A model generated the notes under the pieces. It did no database searches and had not been told where the DNA came from. It saw nothing but the letters and a program-made list of their open reading frames with translations. A stretch of 64,000 bases of DNA, taken from NCBI RefSeq assembly GCF_031755915.1, contig NC_083386.1, positions 8,494,001 through 8,558,000 of the forward strand, in the 5' to 3' direction. A program made the position numbers and the translations under genes. This document shows positions 1 through 11,778 of the stretch, piece by piece; position 1 is the first letter of the stretch; each line of letters starts with the position of its first letter. Origin of the DNA: Ziziphus jujuba (Eukaryota; Streptophyta; Magnoliopsida; Rosales; Rhamnaceae).

Positions 1-1201
1 TACATGGCAATGCCAATACCTAACTTCCCACCTATGGCACATGGAAATGTCAGCTCGGATGTTAATCATCATGAACCTTCATTTTTGATACGTCAGATTA
101 TCAACTTAACCTTTTATATATAAATTGAAAGTTGAAAATAACATGTCGTTTTGGTGTTCTTCTAATTTCTATTGCATTAATGTTTTGGCCATCTGATATG
201 TCGTGGCAAATAGAGTCTCAAAAGGGCACCATTAATTGCGAAAAGACAGAACTAAATTAATTAATATGTAAAAAATTATTCATAAGATATATAAAGTGTA
301 AGTAAAGAATTTTTTTTTTTTTTTTTTTTTTTTTGTATTAAAGCTTGTCCAATGTACAAGTTTTAATGTTTTTAAAATCAGCTGATGACAGAATTAAAAT
401 ATAAATTAACAAAATAAACACAAAGAAACTTAAATAATAAATTAATTATTATATATATCAGACAGGTTCATAAATTAATTAATGAGATTTTTAAGGAACT
501 GATATGGGTCTGGACAACTTATATTCTATAAAGCTGTTTAAAGCAAAATACGAGATAAATTAGAGGCTGGTTCTGAATCATCCATTTTTATATGATTTTT
601 TAACAAATTTTTGGAAACATAATAAAAATTGTAATAAAAAAATTAAAATATTAAATTATATTAATTATTTTAAAATTATGTTAATCAATTTTTATTACAT
701 TTTAAAAACTATATGAAATAAGGGAGACAAAGGCCTTTTTTTTTTTTTTTTTGGTTGCTTTTTTTGTTTTTTTCCACACGATTGTATATTAAAATGGCAC
801 AAGATTAAAAGCATGTGAAATTTAAGAAAAAATGAAAATTGAGGGAGGGTGGGCCCTATGTGGGTCTGTGAATCCAATGGCATTCATTGGTTAAAAAAAT
901 AATAATGATAGAAAAAATAAAACTAACATTATAATTGAAACAAAATGAGGAATCCAACCAATTTAGCCCATCAAATACGTTTCATAAATTCTTTCAAAAA
1001 AAGAAAAAAAAAAAACGTTCAATAAATATGTGGTACCAATAATCTTTATTATTTTGGGCAACGGGAAGGATATTGAAGAATGATTATTCAAAGGGCTTTC
1101 TAAAATTTGTTTTCATTCTTCTGTACGGTCAGATGCTGCAATAATTCATCATAAAGTAGATTGCTTTGTAACATATATATAAGATTAATTATTTAAAGCA
1201 A

Positions 1202-1246
<45 letters not shown>

Positions 1247-3599
1247 ATTAATTATTTTATACTTCAATATAGATTATATATATGTCGATCACATAGAACT
1301 TGCTTGACTTTGCATCATATAAGCTGGTTAGTTTGGTTTATGTCCGACCGGATTTCCCTAGTTAGGCTTCAAAAGGTGCAACTCCATGTTTTAGTGTGCC
1401 ACCTTGTAGTGTTGGTGGTGGGTCTCCATATAAAGCATCTTCTCCTTTTTCCATCTTCCTCTCTTTGTTATTAAGTTTTTATGTAATTTTAGAAAAAGGA
1501 TTGTGAAACTTCATTAGAAGTGTTATAAAATTGTCAAAGAAGGTGTTAGCAATTATACTCATCGGCTTATTAGGGGCTTGATAATCTTGAAAAGCATTGC
1601 CTCTGTGTGTGTATGGATCAGTTTACAGTGCAGTCCGTATGCAGATCACATCATCGTTCATGCTGTTACATATAAACAGCAACCACCATTAATAATGTGG
1701 ATCTGCATACAAATAGACTGCACCATAGTATTCCACTCTATTATGATATATATATATATATATATCATTTTAGTATGCTTATATAACTCTTTTGAAACAC
1801 CAAACACCAAAAACCATGCTTGAGGTGAATTGAATATATAATAAGCTCCAAAGCAAATCTCCAATGGCAACACGCACTCACCCAAATCCTCTGCTTCCAA
1901 TCCCCATTTTTGACCTCTTGATAAGGTGAGTAATTTCTTCGAGTATCCAAATTTTTTGAGCTCTCTTGATGGTTTGGCTATTTTTCCTTTTTTTTTTTTT
2001 TTTTTCTTTTTTCGGTTCAGCCAACAATTGAGGAGCCAGCTAGGAAAAAGGTCACTGCTATTTCATAGCCTGGTGATGGCTGCGATGACCCAGTTTGACC
2101 CTGGTTTAGACCAAAGCAAAGAAATATATTATTTTGATCCGTATAACTACACTAGCTAAACCAAACAAAACCACCCTCTTCCTAGACTCTTACCAAAGTA
2201 TGAAATAGTTAAATGAAGTGAATCACATGCACCCAGATTTTGAATCTAACTAGTAGAACATCCCAATTCATTCCCCACATGAGCTGGAGCTGTTCAGGAA
2301 TGGCTGTCATATCCTCCGACTCAGTGCCAAGGGGGGGTTTTCTCTTTAGGGTTGAAGAAGTTATCTATATACATATCTGTATGATCAAGTGCTTTACTTA
2401 ATCGGATGAATCCACTTAATAGAAGCTTAGCAGCACTTTCGTACTTCGTATGAGTCTCACTAACTATCACATATCCGTATGGAGAGTCTTACGGATGAAT
2501 TATATCTTTGTCATTGTAAATTGACACTATGGTTTTGCAAATTTGCAAATTTCACTGCTTTTGGACCGACCCCTCTTGTAACAATATTTTCCGTGTCTAT
2601 AGTTCTCATATCATGTCTTTCATAAATTAACACTTTCTCTTTTTTGATTCTTTTCAGTTGTTGTGATTTTACAGGAAGCAAACTTCGATGAATCTCTTAA
2701 AAAGACTAATTTCTTTCTCCCCATTAAGGGTCTGAAGTAAAAAGGCTTGGTTGGCCTTCATGTAATTCGGGACTAGATAAACGAAACCAGGTAAGCCACT
2801 TTGGCAGTGTGTTTTGCATGAATGAAATATTGCGGCTAGATCCAGTTTTGGATGCATTTTCTTTTATTAGTATACGGATGAATTCTTGCATACTTATAAC
2901 ATTTTGCACAGAACACTACGTTTTCAGAGAAAGCATGTTTTATGACCTGTCTGCATATTAAAATGAATGCTTATAAGAACTGTAAATTACTTAAAAACTA
3001 TATGAGAATAATTCAGTTTATGTTACTTGAAGTACTACCGTTAATAAGGCTATCATCCATACATAAAACTACTTTAACAGTTCTTTCATTTTGACGAATC
3101 GAAAATACAGATCATTTTCTTCAATTCTTTATAAATTTCTCTACCTTCTTTCACTTTTTTTTTCCCATGTTTTACAATTTCTCAACTTGTTTCTTTTTCA
3201 AATATCGATCAGAACAGAAATTTAGCCTTAGGTTCAGGAGAGGTTTAATAAAGAATACAATTTAAGGAATGCAGTATATATGAACATGAGTAAGCATACT
3301 TATATTTTTGTGATTTCTGCTGCTGATTTTATTATTATTATTATTATCATTATTATTATTTTCTAGCTATTATTATAGATATAAGTAGTTAAATGTTAAT
3401 GGAATACATGATTAGCATGCATCACTTGTCACTTTGTTGTCAATCAAAATCTATTTCTTAAACATTACTATTAATTATTTGCAAAATATTGCTCTTGCTG
3501 TTGATGTTGTTTCTTAAAATCTCACTTAACATTGTTTGCCTATACGCACTGAAGTGGTATATGGAAATTGTCTTTTGTCTGATAACCACTTTTATACCG
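1..3599. other. AT-rich intergenic region
   Basis: No convincing conserved gene is seen here. It contains poly(T) tracts near 309-334, 738-752 and 1988-2006, a long (TA)n run near 1208-1243, a shorter one near 1746-1764, and an ATT-rich run near 3331-3360. A short spliced candidate at 1864-2159 is listed separately. The stretch around 949-1050 shares short words with 6795-6870, which suggests an old repeat. Confidence 0.6.
1864..2159 (+). CDS. candidate two-exon small ORF, unknown product
   Basis: I do not recognise this protein. An ATG at 1864 opens a short frame that begins MATRTHPNPLLPIPIFDLL and runs to a good donor (AAG|GTGAGT) at 1925/1926. A 95-base U-rich intron ends at CAG 2018-2020. 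Exon 2 (2021-2159) continues in frame to a TAA, giving about 66 residues. A TATA-like run lies near 1833-1842. In support are the consensus splice sites and the preserved frame. Against it are the small size, the lack of any known domain, and a setting of low-complexity DNA where chance ORFs are common. A non-coding transcript is equally possible. Confidence 0.2.
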
Positions 3600-4452
3600 C
3601 CCATCATCTGAGCAAGAAGGATAGTGATCCTAAAACATTGAGCAAATTGGATAGAATATAAACAGCAAATAGTGTTGTTAAATTACAAAGTCCCATTAGC
3701 ACATAATCTTCCAAAACGCATCTAATTCTTCTCTTTCACTTGTTATTGGGGTGAGCCTTCTTGCTTCGTCTCTTTAACAATTCAATCCATTGCTTTCCTA
3801 TAAACTTTCTCATGAAACGAGCAAGCCTTTCATCTGAAAACCATGTATATCCCCCCTGACGTCCCAATCACTAATCCATTTTCACACCCCACCATTGCAC
3901 ATTTCCAATCAAATCCATTTCCAAGTCTTTGAATGATCACCTTCTGATGGAGATGGTTGTTATGCTCTATCTTTGCATGTTATGGACAACTAAAATCCAA
4001 ATAAATCACATATTTTCAATGAAATTCATCCTTTTCGAAACTATCAAATCGATTACCTCTAGGTATGACTTCTATAAGCTGGTTTTGAGAAAGGTTCGAG
4101 ACTTCCAAGGGCATCATTTCTATTACATAGTAATCTTACCAGAAAATTTATTTTTGGAGAGATATCGAGCCCTTAGTGATTTGAGATTTCCAATCTGCTT
4201 TGGAATTTCTCCATCAAAATTATTTCTTTAAAAATCAATGGTTGCAAACATGTTTTGGAATTTTTCTAGTTCAAGACCAGAACCTTTGATTGTTAGTATC
4301 ACAAAATCTTCATAACAATAGCTCCCAACTTTTTTTCTCCCATCTACCTTTTTATATCTATGACTATTCACCGTAGCCAAATGATTCTCAAAATATTTTG
4401 GTGGAAAACCAGCAACGAACTGATTATTGGACAAGTCCATGGTAATTGGCAA
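3600..4452 (-). pseudogene. LRR receptor-like protein 3' end, decayed (inverted copy)
   Basis: Read on the minus strand, 4228-4452 encodes a typical LRR receptor-like-protein stretch: MDLSNNQF, a YEDFVILTIKG motif and ELEKFQNMFATIDF. Downstream, in shifted frames, come EIPKQIGNLKSLRA and LSKNKFSG near 4120-4227, then LSQNQL and PRGNRFDSFE near 4020-4100. At 3720-3930 there is a remnant of the membrane and cytoplasmic tail. Stops and frame changes occur throughout and some repeats are missing. The block is homologous to the plus-strand copy at 5161-5900, including the 3' flank, so the two form an inverted duplication. Intact family members are cell-surface receptors of the RLP12 or Cf type. 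This one cannot encode a working protein. Confidence 0.8.
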
Positions 4453-5160
4453 AACCAGTTTTCACGTCCTTATATATACTGCAGATGATGCTGGAGTAAG
4501 CATAAATCCATCGTCAAGTTCTTTTTACGATAACCAGGTACTAAACTTATACAACAAGAAGTTGGATGCTTTGTTTGAGATAGCTGAATTTTTTTTTTTT
4601 TTTTTTTTTTTTTATATATCAAGAACATTCATTTTTACTGTTATCACCACCCTTTTTATGCTATCTGTTGTCTCTCTTTTATTCAGGTTTGCCCAGTTTG
4701 TCTAACTAATCCAAAAGATCATGGCCTTTGGTTGTTGGCATCAGGTAAACCATTTTAGTAGCGGTGATATGTTGTAAACCTTTAGAAAGTGTATGTGTCA
4801 TATATTGTTTACATTTTTATATAGAAAATGCTGAGCAGTTTTTCTAAGAAGCTTTCTTTGTAAAGAAATAGACAGTTTTTGGATTTGCAGGGATGGTCTA
4901 TCTCGGAGGGATAACCAAAGAAAAAAGAACTTAATAGTTAGGATGGTTGAATGAATAAGTCTTTGCAGGTAGACTTCAACACGTAGCCTAATCACCTTCT
5001 CTTTCATCAACCTTCCATCTTTCATTGTTCATTTACTTCTAACATCGTTCTTGTTTTCTTTTGTTGCCTATTTCTCTAGTGATTATTTGGTATTGTCCGA
5101 AAGTAGTGAATGATGGTCTTGAGCAAATAATGAGTTCAATGGCTGTTTTCCAACAAATTA
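4453..5160. other. spacer between the inverted receptor-like-protein remnants
   Basis: No gene is supported here. The region is AT-rich and holds a poly(T) run near 4590-4612. It separates the 5' sides of the two oppositely oriented remnants. Confidence 0.5.
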
Positions 5161-5802
5161 AATATATATTGTGAGAGTCTTTTGTCCATGGTGGATGATT
5201 GTAGATAAAACAAGATACATGGGGAAAAGTTAGGAGCGATAATTAACTATAAAAGGTTTTGGTTTTGAACTGGAAAAAATTCAAAACAAGTTCACAACCA
5301 TTAATTTTTCAAGGAATAACTTTGAGGGAGACAATCTAAAGCAGATTGGATATCTGCAATCACTCAAAGGGCTCTAATGCAACTAACAGAAATGGCAGTG
5401 ATTGGAGCTTTGAACCTTTCTCATATTAGCTTATGAGAGTCATTCTTCGAGGAAATCAATTTGATAGTTCCAGAAATGATGCATTCATGAAAATAATGGA
5501 TGATTTGGATTTTAATTGTGTGTAACATGCAAAAATAGAGCATAACATAACAACCATCTTCATCAGATCATTGGGGGTCTGGAAATGGATTTGTTTGGAA
5601 GTTTGCAGTGATGAGGTGTGGAAGTGGATTAGCGATTGGGATATCAATAGGATATACATGGTTTTCGGATAAGAGGCTTGCTCATTTCATGAGAAAGGTT
5701 GGAGGAGAGCAATGGGCTGAATTGTTAAATAGACCAAGCAAGAAGAAGGCTCATTCCAATAACAAGAGAAAGAGAAGAGTTAGATGTACTTTGGATGATT
5801 AA
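5161..5802 (+). pseudogene. LRR receptor-like protein 3' end, decayed (plus copy)
   Basis: From about 5225 the plus strand reads KGFGFELEKIQNKFTTINFS, then a broken leucine-rich repeat (QIGYLQSLKGL). After stops and a frame change comes a juxtamembrane and transmembrane segment, GSGLAIGISIGYTWFS (about 5614-5662), followed by a basic tail ending at 5802. The GLAIGISIGY core matches the C-terminal membrane anchor usual in LRR receptor-like proteins. Several LRRs are absent and in-frame stops occur, so this is a relic. It is homologous to the minus-strand block at 3600-4452, and its tail is repeated again at 7535-7660. Confidence 0.8.
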
Positions 5803-6732
5803 TGTGCTATTGGGGCTTTATAATTTACCAACAGCATTTTTTCTGTTTATATTCTATCCAATTTCCTCGATGTTTTAGCATTACTATCATTGTTTTTACA
5901 AATAATTGTAGTGTAAAGGTCCTTTTTTGAAAAAATAGTTTCCCTATCACTGGATGGTACTTATAAACCACCAAATCCTCCAACCCAACTCCCTCCTTGT
6001 TTATGTTTCTTGGGTTATTTTTGACGTATCAGTGGTTAAGGGAAGAAAAAGGAAAATGATTAGAGAGAAGGTCGTCTGTAACTTTTATGTTTTTTGCAGA
6101 CTCAATAGCCACCAAATCACTGTACAGACCTAACTTCAAATTCAAGTTCTCTGAAAATGGAAATCCTACCCAAACTCATCACATGGAGCCAAAAGGTGCA
6201 AAAGAGAGAATATGGATGAGGGCCATCAGGCAGCTAGCATATTGTACTTGTGCTACATTTTGCCAACACGTGACTTCCTAAGTCCCAACCAATAATTACT
6301 TGAATAATTGATTTCTTAAATAGCATGAGTGATACACTTTATCATTTTGGAACATATAATCTGTAAGAAAATTTCTATGGAAATGATATATATATATATA
6401 TATGTTCCGCTCTAAATAATAATCCGGATATGATATGATTATATTATCAAATATGAGATTATGGTAAAAGAAACCAAAACACAGAACAAGAAAGCAGGAT
6501 AGCAATAGCTAGAAAGTGCAAAATTTTCTTAGATCAATAATAAATGAGTTAAATAAGAAATAATGCAGATTTTGACTGCAGGAGATGTCAATGGTCATTT
6601 CCTCCAGTAGACCTAATTTTGTTTCCCCCACCAATCTTCTTGCTAAGAAGCATGAGAAGAAATTACAGAAGTGGTTATTTGTATTTCTCCACTCTTCTTA
6701 GGAGGAGATAACCGGTGTTTAGACCACTCTTC
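5682..6732 (+). repeat. segmental duplication, copy A
   Basis: This block aligns along its length with 7535-8673. Shared landmarks are the receptor-like-protein tail, a flank containing TTTTAGCATTACTATCATT (copy B differs), the phrase ACTCAATAGCCACCAAATCA, the phrase ATCATTTTGGAACATATAA, and GGAGGAGATAACCGGTGTTT near the right end. Numerous substitutions and small indels indicate an old event. Copy A joins the receptor remnant on its left and stops inside the C-terminal coding region of the neighbouring phosphatase on its right. Confidence 0.8.
6652..6732 (-). pseudogene. phosphatase C-terminal fragment (duplicated, truncated)
   Basis: On the minus strand this reads LEEWSKHRLSPPKKSGE and then a degenerate Ser/Thr-rich end. 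It matches the C-terminus of the intact phosphatase gene whose stop codon is at 8584. Only the last ~27 codons are present, with no catalytic loop and no promoter, so it is a non-functional by-product of the segmental duplication. Confidence 0.75.
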
Positions 6733-7534
6733 CAACCATAAAAAACCAAATAAGTACAATAAAAATAAAAATAAAAAGTACAATAATTGAAATAACACAT
6801 CCAGCCAAAATGTAACCCATCAGAAACGTTCAATAAATATATGGTACAACTTTTACTCGGATCATTACTGTCCTCCTCATTCTTAATTTCTTTTTTTTCT
6901 TTTTTTCTTTTTTTTTTTTTTTCTTTTGTTCCTTTTGGCAAGTGCCATCGTTAATTATTTAAATGGCACTTAATTTATCCTCTTTTTTTATTTTTCTTAA
7001 ATTTTTTATTATCTGGAATTTATCTTTTTTATCTGCTTGACCTTTTTATCACCTACCATGTTTGCTACGGTTTTCTGTTATAACCAAGTTCTTCAATTTA
7101 CTCCATTGCAAATAAGACAGTGCTTCTCAATAAATTAACTACCAAATTATTTTGTTTTAAGGTAATAATGAATGCAAAACCTGAAACAAATTGCACAAGG
7201 GTGTTGTTATCAACCAAGGAGAGAGAGGAAGCATAAAATTAAGTGCTCGACTACTCCCCATAGATTTAGGTTGCCTTTGTTTTTTGTCTCAAAATCTTAA
7301 AAGATTTAATGGAATCACCTGAATGATTCTGTCTTAATTATTTTAGTTTTTTTTTTTTTTTTCATTTTTAAGATAAGTTATATCAACAATGAAAAATTTT
7401 ATGAAACAAATATATGAATAAACATTTTGTTATTTACATGTGAGGCCAGGATCCGATATCACTCAAACGAGTTTGGGATTGTCCGAACAAGTCTTGGACT
7501 TGGAATCGGAACCGGAACTGGAACCGGCCCAATG
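6733..7534. other. junction region between duplication copies
   Basis: No gene is seen. It contains A/T-rich filler, a T-rich tract near 6890-6925, a poly(T) run near 7347-7362, and at 7441-7534 a GC-richer patch with a repeated GGAACCGGAACTGGAACCGG word that is unlike its surroundings. Confidence 0.5.
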
Positions 7535-8673
7535 GGCTTGCTCGTTTCAGAAGAAAGGTTGGACGAAAGCAATGGATTGAACCGTTAAGGAGATGAAGCA
7601 AGAAGAAGGCTCACTCCAATATCTTGAACGAGAAGAATTACATGTTTTGGAAGATTAATGTGCTGTGGGGGCTTTGTGAATTAACAACACTCTTTGCCTT
7701 TTATGTTCTATCCGATTGGCTGAGTGTTTTAGTATTATTATTATTCTCATTCCTTTTACAAGACAAATTGAATTGTATTTTCTCTTTTACAAATAATTGT
7801 TAAGGTTGTTTTTTAAGAGAAATAATTTTCCTGTCACTGGATGCTTGTAAAACACCAAACCCTCCAATCCAACTTCCTCATTGTTTATGTTTCCTGTGAA
7901 CTTTTGATGTATCAATGGCTAAGGTAGAAAAAGGAAGACAAGCTCTAATTCTACAAAAAATATTTCCAACAAAAGTATTTCCCCTTTTTCTCCACTAAAG
8001 CCATGATTAGCAACAAACTTTTGAACCTTGTAAAAACGATTAGAAAGGAGCTCCTCTGATACTTTAACTAAATTTCGCATACTCAATAGCCACCAAATCA
8101 TTATAAAGCCCTAATTTCGGTTTCTCTGTAAATGAAGTTCTGCACAAACTTCATCACATAGAAATAGATATTTTAATAGGAACATTCCAAAAGGTGCAAT
8201 ATAGAGAATATGGATCAGGCAGTTTATTTAGCATATTGCACTTGTGCTACATTTTGCCAAAATGTAACTTGCCAACCCATCATACCTGAATTGATTTCAT
8301 GAATAACATGCAGCGATACACAATATCATTTTGGAACATATAACCTGTAACAAATTTTCTATGGACATCACACAGATAGAAGATAACAAATTCCCCTCTA
8401 AACACGAGATGATGGTAAAATAAAGCAAAATAAAGAACCAAGGAATCAAGATAGCAATAGCCAGAAAATGCCAAGTTTTTCGTAGATAAATAATATATAA
8501 GTTAGTTAAGTAATAATTTAGATGTTAACTGCAGGAGTGTCATTTCCTTAAATTGACCTATTTTTGTTACCCTACAAATCTTCTTACTGAGAAGCATCAG
8601 AAGAAATTACAGAAGTTATTTTTGATTCTCCACCCTTCTTAGGAGGAGATAACCGGTGTTTAGACCACTCTTC
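7535..8673 (+). repeat. segmental duplication, copy B
   Basis: This is the partner of 5682-6732. It begins inside a receptor-like-protein tail (about 7535-7660, with a stop after 'KAMD') and ends within the live C-terminal exon of the phosphatase gene. Because the phosphatase end is intact here, copy B is probably the original locus for that part. Confidence 0.8.
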
Positions 8674-11197
8674 TAGAGCCTTACGATGGAGAGCATTCAT
8701 GCGGATATAAGGTCGTCTTTCTTGGATTAATTTTTCAGCATTTTTCCAATCTTCCACCACACCAAGGGCCACCAGTAGTGCACACATTACAGCAACACTT
8801 CTTCCATGACCTTTATAAAAAAATTAAAAAAAATAAAAAATAAAAAATAAAAATAAAAAAATAAAAAAAAAATAAAAAATAAAAAATAAAAAAATTATGA
8901 AGGAGAATCAGTCAATTACAACACATGATACTTGAAAGCATGCATGTAAAGTCAGCCAATTGAATGAAAGCAAGGAAATAGAAAAGTTGTGATCAGAAAA
9001 ATAAAATTGCTGATTTTATTTTTTATTTTTATATTTTTTTAAATTCAAGGGTCTTGCAGTAGCCAGTAACTAGTTCAGAGCCTTCATTCAAATATTGGCC
9101 ATCTTAATCAAATGGAATTTATTGTGGCAGACAGAGTAAACTAGAAGTAAAATCCCCAAATACCAGAGTCTAAACATTTTGCAACAATAAGGAAAATATC
9201 ATGTAACAAACAGAGAAAATAAAAACAAAAAGTTTAAGTGCCTATTCTATTTGAAATTTTCAATATACTCATTCTGTCATCATTGTCTAGTTCCAGAACC
9301 TAGCTAATTATCAATGCTTCCTACAGCTTGAATTTCTAAACATGCTTTAAATTTTATTACATTTTCAGAATTTCATATATTGTTGCTACAGTTCAGTGAC
9401 AAAACCCCATGGGGGCAGTTTGGGCTAGAGGATTTTATTGTTGACTTGATTATCTTCAAGTATTGGCAAGAGCCCAAATGGTCTGCCTTTGGGCTTTGGG
9501 AGGATGAAATATGCATCCTTCATCGTATAGTACATCAATTAATTTGGCCTCAGAAAGACGGTAGGAATTGTTCTAAAGCGTAAGAATCAAGCATCTATTA
9601 TCAAGACAAAATTCAAAGGTGAGGAAAAAACAAGTGCCAAGATACCCATCTGACATAAACAGGGAGAAAGGAAGAAAGCTAAAGGAAGGAGAATGCAGAA
9701 AACAAAGCATAATTAGGGAAAGAGAGAAAATGATAGAAAGAGAGGAGGAGGTAGGGTTTCGGTATGTAATATCAATTCAAGAATCATGACTTAACATTAG
9801 ATCAAAACAGAGGACCATAGAATCCAAAACTGGATGAGGTAAAATGCATAAGGAAATGGTAAATCAACAAAAAGGATCTTTAACTAAAATAGGACATAGT
9901 CCCAGAGTACTTAAACAAAACTCAAATAACAAGACAATCTCATATTATAATTCAATTAAGTCCCTGACATAATTCAATGCCTATTAGCTATGTTCATCAG
10001 TATCATCACATATGCTCATATAAATTGTTCATATGTTTCAGATATGAGAAAATTAAAACGTTTCTTTCCTTTAGCATACTCTTTATAACAGGATTTGCTT
10101 ACCCATAAAGTCTGATAGTAGGACAGTGCGCAACAAATCTAAACATCAACCCATCAGAGAGATTCAAGCTAAACACAATAAGGAAATTTCTTAATGGTGC
10201 ACTAGAGGTAGTGATTGAAGGTTCTGGCCTGTAACTCAGTCACAAGACCCAAATAGACCAGATGGAACATTGCTAGAGGCTATTAACCTGATTTTATTAG
10301 TGATAGTTAAAGTGATAGGTATTTTTATCAGCATATAAGTTGTAGATCAATATATATATATATATATTCAGTTGAGAGATTTCATAAGATCAAACTATCT
10401 AAAGTTTTTCAATCAAGATCAATTCAAGCCTCTAAGTTGTTTATCTAAATGGCAATGATGACTATGGCAAGCAATAGTGCGACCACAAGTTCTTTAACTA
10501 AATTATGAAATAGAAATATTTATTTTATAAGTTACTACCAATGCAAATACCAAGAGTCTGAAATCCTTAACAATTAGTGAGCATGAATAGAAAGGCAGAA
10601 GTTCTTTACTAAAAACATATGTGGTTACAAATACTTCGAATTCAAAAGCGTACCATATGCACAGTGGACGAATACTGGCCTATTCTGCTCCCTCTTTCTA
10701 CATGCCCACTTCACTGCTGATTCAATCTCATGTGGCTGAGAAGCTCTTGTATCCCACGTCGGTATACAAAAATATGCATGCCCCAAGAACTCTGACCTTC
10801 TAGGAAATTCACAAGTACAATCAACAATGGCAGGATTACCAGGGGGCAATCTATCAGGTGAAGAAGGCCATCCACCAACATACAAACCATCAGAAATTTC
10901 AGAATAAGGAGCTTCCCCACTAAATAATCTCCGCAATGTCGAGAAAACCCGGACAAAATACAAATATGGGCTGAACAAAACAATTGACCAAATGGGGAAA
11001 CTCCCATCTGAGTTCTTGGCCAAAAGCATTGGAAGATTAATGGATGGATGGGATGCTAATGCAACCAACAAAGACACCAAAGAAGCATACAGGAATGGTA
11101 CTGCTAACAATGCGAAACCAAAGCTGCTAAGGAAAGCAAATAAAAGGAACAGAAGAACAGCTTTCAATCCTATCAACAATGATATACCCAAACCCAT
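8584..11197 (-). CDS. membrane-anchored dual-specificity protein phosphatase-like protein
   Basis: Exons on the minus strand are 11197-10654 and 8810-8584, joined in phase 1, giving 256 residues. The start MGLGISLL is chosen at 11195-11197 because two hydrophobic segments (about residues 8-55) follow directly; an upstream in-frame extension would run through a poly-Lys tract. Residues ~110-230 form a tyrosine/dual-specificity phosphatase fold with DGLYVGGWPSS, an IPTWDTR segment likely to hold the general-acid Asp, and the P-loop HCAYGHGRS (C179, R185). The predicted reaction is phosphate-ester hydrolysis by a Cys-phosphate intermediate at a membrane. The substrate is unknown and a lipid or phosphosugar is possible. 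The intron splits the P-loop codon G182. The C-terminus EEWSKHRLSPPKK is copied at 6652-6732. Confidence 0.85.
8818..8898. repeat. AAAAAT-type simple repeat in phosphatase intron
   Basis: A run of about 80 bases of only A and T, built from AAAAAT/AAAAAAT units. It lies just upstream of the intron acceptor (in gene orientation) of the phosphatase gene, where it supplies a U-rich tract in the transcript. Confidence 0.8.
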
Positions 11198-11747
11198 TTT
11201 TGTTTTTTCTTTTTTTTTTTTTTGCCAACCCAAAAAACTAGAACACAAAGGACAATAAATCAAGAACTGGGCAATCACCAAATTAAAGGGGTTTGTATAG
11301 AATGGCCAAATAAAATGAGAATACTCACTTGGGTCAATGAAATTTGTCAAATTTTTCAGATGAGCAATTGCAAAGAAAGAAACTTGTTTATATCAAAGAC
11401 GATAAAAACTTCTCAACAAACCCAGTGAAGAAACAGGATTAGAAGAAGTAAAGCATCACAGATTACTGGGATCTATTCTCATGGTGTGATCGGCGTTCGA
11501 ATGACGCAAAGCAATGGTACTGATTCACAAGGACAAGCTGAAAAGCTCTAGGAAGGATTGTTTCCTCTTCATGCGAATTAGCGTAACTCCAATTTATTTC
11601 GTATTTTCCGTACTTCTTTCTTCTCACCAGCGCAGAAAAATCCCACTGCTCCACACGCACATTTTTATTTCAGATATTTTGATGAAAACTTTATTATTAT
11701 TATTATTATTATTTCTTTGCGTTTTTTAAAACTGTTAGATTTTTTTA

Positions 11748-11778
<31 letters not shown>

